A DNA stretch of 20,995 bases from assembly GCA_003483885.1 (NCBI GenBank), contig DMXI01000084.1, positions 1 through 20,995 of the forward strand, written 5' to 3'. Source of the DNA: Microscillaceae bacterium (GTDB lineage Bacteria; Bacteroidota; Bacteroidia; Cytophagales; Microscillaceae). The notes beneath the pieces are model-generated. The model worked only from the letters and a program-made list of their open reading frames with translations. It had not been told where the DNA came from and did no database searches. Numbering within the stretch: position 1 is the stretch's first letter; every line of letters begins with the position of its first letter. A program made the position numbers and the translations under genes. This document shows, one piece after another, positions 16,081-20,995 of this stretch.

Positions 16081-17634
16081 TCATAATTCATCCAACAATT
16101 GACCAAAGGCCTGGTTGATTGCTTCTTGCATTTGAGCATTGGCTTCTTTGACCAAAGCTTGGCTAGCTTGGGTAATTTGTTCGTGTAAGGCTACTTCTTG
16201 AGCATTTTGCCAGTCGATGGCTCGGAAAGGAATACTGGACAATGGTTTCTCCGAAAACTCCACCACCCCGCCTTTTACAATGCCATGGTACTGATACCAT
16301 TCAAATACTATAGGGCTATTCAAAAAAGCCAGTATGTACCAAAGGCTCTCTTGAGTAGTAGGCTTCGGAAAGAGAGCGATTACATCCTGGGTAGGATAAA
16401 GTCCTGCTGAAATAGCGGCAAAGCGAACATAATTTTTGTGGGTAATGCGTTCCTTGACTGGAGCAAAAATACGGGGTTGAGGCTGGCTAAAACGTTGAAA
16501 ACTACGCAAAAACACCCAATGCCAATAAGGAATGGTTCGGTTGTATTGATAGCGTTTTTCTAGTGCAGCTTTATGCGTTTGCAAATGCTGATAAAAGTTA
16601 GGAAAGCCTTGTTTTAAATTATCCTCAGTCGCTACTTCGTTCAAAAAAATGTAAGGAGTCATTTTGGTAGATCGAAACTGCTCCAGGTCTTTGCCTTTCA
16701 CTACTGATAATAGATGTTGACGTTCTAATGTATTCAATGGCAAATCTTCTGGCAAACGAAAAGCCTTCTCGAGTCCACTTACCAAGCCGTGGGCAATGTC
16801 GCATACTGCTCCAATGGTTGTTTGGCACGCCTCTGCAAACCTTTGCAAACCTTGTAAGATAACTGGCCTAACCAGTAGCCATTTTTGATCAGGTTTAAAT
16901 TGCGAAATGTTGAATTGCTCTAAACCAGGAATTTTTGCGTCTGAACGATGCAAAGCATCCAGCGTTTGTGCATTGAGAGCTTGTCGGGAGGTGTACTTTG
17001 TAATGCTTATGGGGGGGAGATTTGATGCGTTGCCTTTTATATATTTGAAAATAACCGTAGAAATATTGGCTTGCTCAAAAATAGGCGTTTCACTAAAATG
17101 ATAAAAGCATTCAAAATACCCTTGGGTGATCAAATAGTTGCGTAAAGACTGGGAATGGGTGGTATTCATCCAATATTCAGGACAGATAAAAATTAATTCC
17201 CCACCAGGCTTGAGCAATTCTACCGACTTTAGAATAAATATGAATAGGTAATCACACAAATTATTGCAATGGGTTTGCCATAGCTCATTTTCCTTGAGTT
17301 CTTCTTTTAAATATGAGGGTAACTTTTTCCACCCAATGTAGGGAGGGTTTCCAATAATCAGGTCAAATTTTTGCCCAATATCGGCCGATACAAAGCTGGA
17401 GTACTGCACATCATCAAATGACCTAGCTAACCGTGGGTCTACTTCAAAAGCCGTGATTTGGTCAAAGCCTCGTTGTTGTAGGCTTTCCAAAAAAATACCC
17501 TCTCCACAAGAGGGTTCCAGCACTTGCGCATTGGTAGGAACGTTGCTCAAACTTAGCATAAAATTAGCCACGGCCTGAGGCGTAAAATGCTGCCCTAAAT
17601 CACCTTTGGGGCTGGATGGTAATGTTTGTTTCAA
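16081..17634 (-). CDS. Solitary N6-adenine DNA methyltransferase (Eco57I/TaqI-like)
   Basis: A 517-residue type II-style methyltransferase that transfers methyl from S-adenosylmethionine to adenine N6. Motif X appears as GQHFTP (14-19), motif I as VLEPSCGEG (38-46) and catalytic motif IV as NPPY (96-99). The C-terminal third (including YPTQDVIALFP and LAFLNSPIVFEWYQ) matches the target-recognition region of TaqI/Eco57I enzymes. It starts at TTG, because the next in-frame Met (residue 26) would remove motif X. That TTG lies 4 bases after the VOC stop, so translation is probably coupled. No restriction endonuclease gene is adjacent and the length leaves no nuclease domain, so it is an orphan enzyme or a remnant of a restriction system. 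Confidence 0.85.
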   Translation of the reverse strand: MKQTLPSSPKGDLGQHFTPQAVANFMLSLSNVPTNAQVLEPSCGEGIFLESLQQRGFDQITAFEVDPRLARSFDDVQYSSFVSADIGQKFDLIIGNPPYIGWKKLPSYLKEELKENELWQTHCNNLCDYLFIFILKSVELLKPGGELIFICPEYWMNTTHSQSLRNYLITQGYFECFYHFSETPIFEQANISTVIFKYIKGNASNLPPISITKYTSRQALNAQTLDALHRSDAKIPGLEQFNISQFKPDQKWLLVRPVILQGLQRFAEACQTTIGAVCDIAHGLVSGLEKAFRLPEDLPLNTLERQHLLSVVKGKDLEQFRSTKMTPYIFLNEVATEDNLKQGFPNFYQHLQTHKAALEKRYQYNRTIPYWHWVFLRSFQRFSQPQPRIFAPVKERITHKNYVRFAAISAGLYPTQDVIALFPKPTTQESLWYILAFLNSPIVFEWYQYHGIVKGGVVEFSEKPLSSIPFRAIDWQNAQEVALHEQITQASQALVKEANAQMQEAINQAFGQLLDEL

Positions 17635-17638
17635 ATAC

Positions 17639-18001
17639 TTAGGGGAGTTTAAAATAAGGATTGTAAATCAAACCAATGAGGTTACCCCAAGGGTCTTTCA
17701 CTGTGGCAGTCATCAATTCGCCTCCTACATTGGTAGGTTTTTCGTGCTCGCCAGCCCCTAGCTCAAGCAAGCGGTCAAATGATTCTTGTATATCTTCTAC
17801 CCCCCAATAACTTACCACACTCTCGGGCTTGTCAGTGGTGGGGCTTGCCTCAGGTTGGAGTCCGAGTTCATATCCTGCAATGTTAAACCCCACATAAAAA
17901 GGTTCGTCGAAATAAGGCGTTTGTCGAAATGCCTCAGTATACCAAGTCTTGGCTGCAGCAATATCAGCGACTTTGTAAATAGTCGTTCTTAGTCCTAACA
18001 T
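17639..18001 (-). CDS. VOC family (glyoxalase/bleomycin-resistance fold) protein
   Basis: A 120-residue single vicinal-oxygen-chelate domain built from two beta-alpha-beta-beta-beta modules. Module one opens with the strand LRTTIYKVADI and the helix AAKTWYTEAF; module two has VEDIQESFDRLLELGA and ends in the family signature DPWGNLIGLI. The His that usually begins the metal site is not apparent (Thr/Tyr there), so metal binding is doubtful. It is 8 bases behind the lipoprotein gene and 4 bases ahead of the methyltransferase start, so the three form one unit. Specific function unknown. Confidence 0.8.
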   Translation of the reverse strand: MLGLRTTIYKVADIAAAKTWYTEAFRQTPYFDEPFYVGFNIAGYELGLQPEASPTTDKPESVVSYWGVEDIQESFDRLLELGAGEHEKPTNVGGELMTATVKDPWGNLIGLIYNPYFKLP

Positions 18002-18009
18002 GATGTTTT

Positions 18010-18519
18010 TTATGGTTTTGCTTTTAAGATTTTTTCTAAATCCTCGTAATCATTCTTTTTGCCAAAGTTACGGGTTTGGTGCTCAATACCAACCATATAG
18101 CTTTTGTTACATTCAAAACAAATCTTGGCAATACCTACCAAACGAGCATCTCTTCTAAAGACCAAAATATCTCGATAAAACGGTTCACAACTAGTCGTTC
18201 GTCTTCCCTCGCTTTTTTCGCTAAACAAAAGTTCATTAATACCAGCAAATTTCTTGGATGGTACTTGCTGTTTTACAAATCCAAAACCTTCTAACGCTTT
18301 GATAAAATCGGCTTTGCGCAAAGATTTGGGTTGATTGGCCATTAAAACCTGGGCAAACTTTTTTTCCTTAGCCGAAAGGCCCACTTCTTTTTTTTCTATA
18401 GCTGCAGTTTTTTCGAGGCTTATGCTGTACCACTCTAATTTATTATAATATGTCCCCCACACCAAATTTGAGCAGCTTCCTAAGCCAATTAGCAAGAATA
18501 AATAAGTAAAGTATTTCAT
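18010..18519 (-). CDS. Hypothetical lipoprotein
   Basis: A 169-residue protein that I do not recognise. The N terminus is a lipoprotein signal: Lys2, a hydrophobic run and the lipobox LGSC with acylated C16, so it should be anchored in an envelope membrane. Mature features are a Lys/Glu-rich helix (about 36-60), C111, and a CFEC pair (C134 and C137) that could bind a metal or form a disulfide. The pattern AKICFECNKSYMVG recurs, as I recall, in uncharacterised Bacteroidota proteins. It is the first gene of the minus-strand set with the VOC and methyltransferase genes. Confidence 0.7.
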   Translation of the reverse strand: MKYFTYLFLLIGLGSCSNLVWGTYYNKLEWYSISLEKTAAIEKKEVGLSAKEKKFAQVLMANQPKSLRKADFIKALEGFGFVKQQVPSKKFAGINELLFSEKSEGRRTTSCEPFYRDILVFRRDARLVGIAKICFECNKSYMVGIEHQTRNFGKKNDYEDLEKILKAKP

Positions 18520-18560
18520 TGAGTTTTATCTTCAATTTTTAAAGTTCAATATGCGTATTT

Positions 18561-18582
18561 TTATGGTTAAATGGCTGTATGG
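18561..18582 (+). repeat. 22-bp dispersed repeat, copy 1
   Basis: This segment contains TTAAATGG and GTATGGC. It matches 20 of 22 positions with 20837-20858 in the same orientation. It lies in the divergent intergenic region between the lipoprotein and HEAT genes. Both copies are intergenic, suggesting a genome-wide repeat family. Confidence 0.55.
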
Positions 18583-18682
18583 CTATATTGTTTATGCAGC
18601 ATAAAACCCTTGATTTAACCCTTCTGTAACATCTGTAAAATATTAAATTAAGAATTTTGTTTGTCTGATATTCCAAAATACT

Positions 18683-19207
18683 ATGATCAAAAATTTTGAA
18701 GAAGCCCTCAAGGGTGGCCACCCTAACTCTCTAGGCAATACCATTGCAGTAGTAGAGGCAGTTTTGGCAGATCACATCCGTTTCGATGAATTGTTTCAAT
18801 GCTACTTTAGCGATGACGAAGTGGTTCGCTTGCGGGTGTCCAACGCGATGAAACGTATTGCTAAATCCGAAAAATCACTCCTGATTCCTTATATTGATGC
18901 TCTGCTGGAGCAAATTGCTCACATTGATCAAGCTTCTACCCAATGGACATTGGCTAATTTGTTCGATTTTTTAAGCAAAGATTTAAGCAACTCGCAACGA
19001 GCAAGGGCGATGGTCATTATGCAAAAGAACCTGGCCCACCATGACGATTGGATTGTGCTTAATAATAGTATGGAGACTTTGAGTAAATGGGCTAACAAAG
19101 ACGAAGTATTGAAAGAATGGTTAAAACCTCACCTGGAAAGACTCCAAAAAGATGATAGAAAATCGGTAGCCAAAAGGGCTGCCAAATGGTTAGATAAATT
19201 CTCCTAA
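18683..19207 (+). CDS. HEAT-like repeat protein, hypothetical
   Basis: A 174-residue, apparently cytosolic, all-helical protein with no signal peptide. Successive amphipathic helix pairs (VVRLRVSNAMKRIAK near 47-61; LIPYIDALLEQIAHI; TQWTLANLFDFLSK; WIVLNNSMETLSKWAN; KSVAKRAAKWLDKF at the end) have the spacing and the V-R-xx-A pattern of HEAT/armadillo repeats, usually protein-binding scaffolds. No catalytic motif is seen. Only 2 bases separate its stop from the next gene, so the two are co-transcribed. Confidence 0.7.
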   Translation: MIKNFEEALKGGHPNSLGNTIAVVEAVLADHIRFDELFQCYFSDDEVVRLRVSNAMKRIAKSEKSLLIPYIDALLEQIAHIDQASTQWTLANLFDFLSKDLSNSQRARAMVIMQKNLAHHDDWIVLNNSMETLSKWANKDEVLKEWLKPHLERLQKDDRKSVAKRAAKWLDKFS

Positions 19208-19209
19208 CA

Positions 19210-19821
19210 ATGGAAACCAAAGACAATGTAAAAACCTACCACGCCCCTACCCGAGCCGATTGGCGGCAATGGCTGGAGCAAAATCATGCTTCCGAAAAAA
19301 GCGTATGGCTTATTATTTACCACAAAGAGAGCCCCACTTCAAGTATTGCCTACTCCGAATCGGTAGATGAAGCTTTGTGCTTTGGATGGGTAGATAGCAA
19401 ACCCAACAAACGAGACGGTGAGAGTTATTACCAGTATTTTTCGAAGCGTAATCCTAAAAGCAACTGGAGCAAAGTCAACAAAGACAAAGTAGCACGATTA
19501 CTGGAGGCCAATCTGATGGCTCCTGCTGGCCTCGAGATGATCGAAATCGCCAAACAAAATGGCACCTGGAATGCCTTAGACGATGTAGAAAACCTTATTA
19601 TACCTGCCGACCTGCAACAGGGCTTTGACCAAAACCTTACGGCTTTCGGCTATTGGCAAAAATTTCCCAAATCTACCAAAAGAGGGATTTTGGAGTGGAT
19701 ATTTAATGCCAAAAGACCTGAAACCCGTCAAAAACGCATTGATGAAACCGTGAAATTAGCCGAAGAAAACATCAGAGCCAACCAATACCGCCAACTCAAA
19801 CAAAAGCTGCCTAAAAAATAA
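19210..19821 (+). CDS. YdeI/OmpD-associated (OmdA) family protein
   Basis: A 203-residue protein of the YdeI/OmdA family. The N-terminal part shows the family blocks WLEQNHASEKSVWLIIYHK, the SVDEALCFGWVDSKPNKRD signature (about residues 51-70) and YYQYFSKRNPKSNWSKVN. The C-terminal part carries FGYWQKFPKSTKRGILEWI and the AKRPETRQKRIDETV helix, the typical OmdA ending. Some databases name members bacteriocin-protection proteins after Salmonella work on YdeI and antimicrobial peptides, but most are uncharacterised. It is tightly coupled to the HEAT-like gene and 9 kb from lanB; I do not assume a link to the RiPP. Confidence 0.85.
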   Translation: METKDNVKTYHAPTRADWRQWLEQNHASEKSVWLIIYHKESPTSSIAYSESVDEALCFGWVDSKPNKRDGESYYQYFSKRNPKSNWSKVNKDKVARLLEANLMAPAGLEMIEIAKQNGTWNALDDVENLIIPADLQQGFDQNLTAFGYWQKFPKSTKRGILEWIFNAKRPETRQKRIDETVKLAEENIRANQYRQLKQKLPKK

Positions 19822-19931
19822 CCTGGCCTTTGTAAAACGAGCGCTTTCTTGGGGGAAAATTTTCAAACTAGTAAAAAAATACTAATTTGAACACCTATCC
19901 CATTGACACACATCAACAAAGCTTAACAAAC

Positions 19932-20783
19932 ATGAAAACCCTCAAAGACAAAGTAGTAGTGATTACTGGAGCAGCTTCAGGTATTGGTCAAAACCTAGCC
20001 AAAGTATTTGCTGAACAAGGCAGTCACTTGTTCCTCAATGATTATGACCCACAAGGGCTGGAAGGAACCGTGCAAGAATTACGAAAAATCGTAGGGGCAT
20101 CTCAACAAATTGAGTCGATGAGTTTTGATGTATCTGACAAAGAAAAAGTACAAGCTTTCGCCGATCAGGCACAACAAACCTTTGGCAAAGTAGATGTAGT
20201 GATCAACAATGCAGGAGTGGCACTAGGCAGGCTATCGGCCGAAGAAGTCAGCTACGAAGACTTTGAGTGGATTATGGGGATTAATTTTTGGGGGATGGTA
20301 TACGGAAGTAAAGCCTTTTTGCCCTTACTTAAACAACAACCCGAAGCCGCGCTGGTCAATGTGTCCAGTGTGTTTGGATTGGCAGGCATTGCTTTTCAAT
20401 CGGCTTATTGTACTACCAAATTTGCCATTCGAGGCTTTACCGAATCGCTTCGAATGGAAGCACTCATGATGTTTCCCCATGTAACGATTCACACCGTGCA
20501 TCCAGGAGGAATTAATACCAATATTGCTAAAAACTCTCGCTGGGACAGTACCAAGATGAGTGAAGCAGAACGCAACGAATTTACCAAAAGCTTCCAAAAG
20601 TCGCTCAAATCTTCTCCTTATGTCACGGCTCAACAAATTGTAAAAAGTATTCAACGCAAAAAATCGCGTATTTTGGTAGGCAGCAAGGCTACTTTATTAG
20701 ACAGGCTCGTACGTTTATTTCCAGGTACTTACTCTAATACGCTACTCAAAAACTTGAAAAAGGAAGGAGTGAAACTAGAATGA
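19932..20783 (+). CDS. Short-chain dehydrogenase/reductase (SDR) family oxidoreductase
   Basis: A 283-residue classical SDR. The start is ATG 19932, giving MKTLKDKVVVITG; an in-frame TTG at 19887 would add 15 unlikely residues. The cofactor motif is TGAASGIG (12-19), with NNAGVA mid-domain and the catalytic set S146, Y159 and K163 in SSVFG and YCTTK. HPGGINTNI marks the substrate loop. An Asp in LNDYD after the second strand suggests NAD rather than NADP preference. The basic C terminus (LLDRLVRLFPGTYSNTLLKNLKK) resembles SDRs that associate with membranes or lipids. Substrate is unknown. It follows the YdeI gene by 110 bases. Confidence 0.9.
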   Translation: MKTLKDKVVVITGAASGIGQNLAKVFAEQGSHLFLNDYDPQGLEGTVQELRKIVGASQQIESMSFDVSDKEKVQAFADQAQQTFGKVDVVINNAGVALGRLSAEEVSYEDFEWIMGINFWGMVYGSKAFLPLLKQQPEAALVNVSSVFGLAGIAFQSAYCTTKFAIRGFTESLRMEALMMFPHVTIHTVHPGGINTNIAKNSRWDSTKMSEAERNEFTKSFQKSLKSSPYVTAQQIVKSIQRKKSRILVGSKATLLDRLVRLFPGTYSNTLLKNLKKEGVKLE

Positions 20784-20836
20784 ATGGCAGTATCAATAAC
20801 TGAAGTTACGCAAGTTTTGAGTTTCGCTTTCATTAT

Positions 20837-20858
20837 TATAGTTAAATGGTTGTATGGC
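20837..20858 (+). repeat. 22-bp dispersed repeat, copy 2
   Basis: This copy matches 20 of 22 positions with 18561-18582 in the same orientation and again lies in a non-coding gap, behind the SDR gene. Confidence 0.55.
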
Positions 20859-20930
20859 CCCGATGGAATCGCAGGACTGTTAAGTTCTGTTTCACTCAAT
20901 TTTAATATTAAGTTTATGTGAAGGATATAA

Positions 20931-20995
20931 CTAATTTTTATTGTTGTAAAACCTATTTGCAGCACTTGCCTTTGGCGACTTCATTTTTTTAGCCA
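20931..20995 (-). CDS. Possible C-terminal end of a gene entering from the right edge
   Basis: On the minus strand the frame is open from the window edge to TAG at 20931-20933, giving about 20 residues ending MKSPKASAANRFYNNKN. The composition is protein-like and basic, but the stretch is too short to identify and could be chance. Confidence 0.2.
   Translation of the reverse strand, partial: AKKMKSPKASAANRFYNNKN

Noticed and set aside
16071..16084. Palindrome ATGACC-TT-GGTCAT at the methyltransferase stop as a controller-protein site
   Set aside because: It lies at the 3' end of the gene, not at its promoter, and no controller gene is present. Probably chance or a weak end structure.
19210..19821. 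YdeI-family bacteriocin-protection protein as self-immunity for the RiPP
   Set aside because: The family name comes from an unrelated enterobacterial phenotype. The gene is 9 kb away, in an operon with a HEAT-like protein, and separated from lanB by many unrelated genes.
1..20995. CRISPR array, tRNA or rRNA genes
   Set aside because: No regularly spaced repeat series, cloverleaf-like segment or rRNA sequence was recognised on reading both strands.

Overview
The window looks like the chromosome of a marine gliding member of the Bacteroidota, probably order Cytophagales (Microscilla-like). The grounds are low to moderate GC, the general lack of Shine-Dalgarno sequences, a Bacteroidota-type -7 box (TAnnTTTG), a sensor kinase with a large periplasmic propeller and Y_Y_Y domain, and a lysine-rich double-glycine RiPP leader. 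The taxonomic call is inference from sequence style; no marker gene is present.

Layout. (1) 1-3226: the 3' part of a periplasmic-type amidohydrolase, then a non-phosphorylating GAPDH-like aldehyde dehydrogenase (GapN); each has a convincing downstream hairpin terminator. (2) 3227-10974: an accessory peptide natural-product locus. It holds a full-length class I lantibiotic dehydratase (LanB with fused SpaB C-terminal domain), a convergent 66-residue precursor peptide (double-glycine leader; core rich in Ser/Thr with three Cys), and a divergent propeller/Y_Y_Y sensor histidine kinase. Its intergenic DNA is structured: a 21-bp tandem repeat ahead of lanB, an inverted repeat overlapping the precursor promoter, a long 3' hairpin, and a decayed piece of a second kinase gene just behind lanB. 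No LanC cyclase, protease or ABC exporter lies in the window. (3) 11077-13529: ketopantoate-reductase-like protein, AraC regulator, a 190-bp hairpin-rich spacer, and a hotdog thioesterase. (4) 13542-15794 minus: CopA-type copper ATPase, with a 104-bp MITE-like palindromic element upstream. (5) 18519-16081 minus: a tight set of lipoprotein, VOC protein and solitary N6-adenine DNA methyltransferase. (6) 18683-20783 plus: HEAT-like protein, YdeI/OmdA family protein, short-chain dehydrogenase.

Best candidate for an undescribed system: the LanB/precursor/kinase locus. The precursor falls at the size limit where automatic annotation often misses it, and it is transcribed toward lanB. I infer that LanB dehydrates the Ser/Thr-rich core, that cyclisation and export (if any) are supplied from elsewhere in the genome, and that the kinase senses a signal controlling the locus. 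The kinase remnant behind lanB implies that the locus was rearranged or duplicated.
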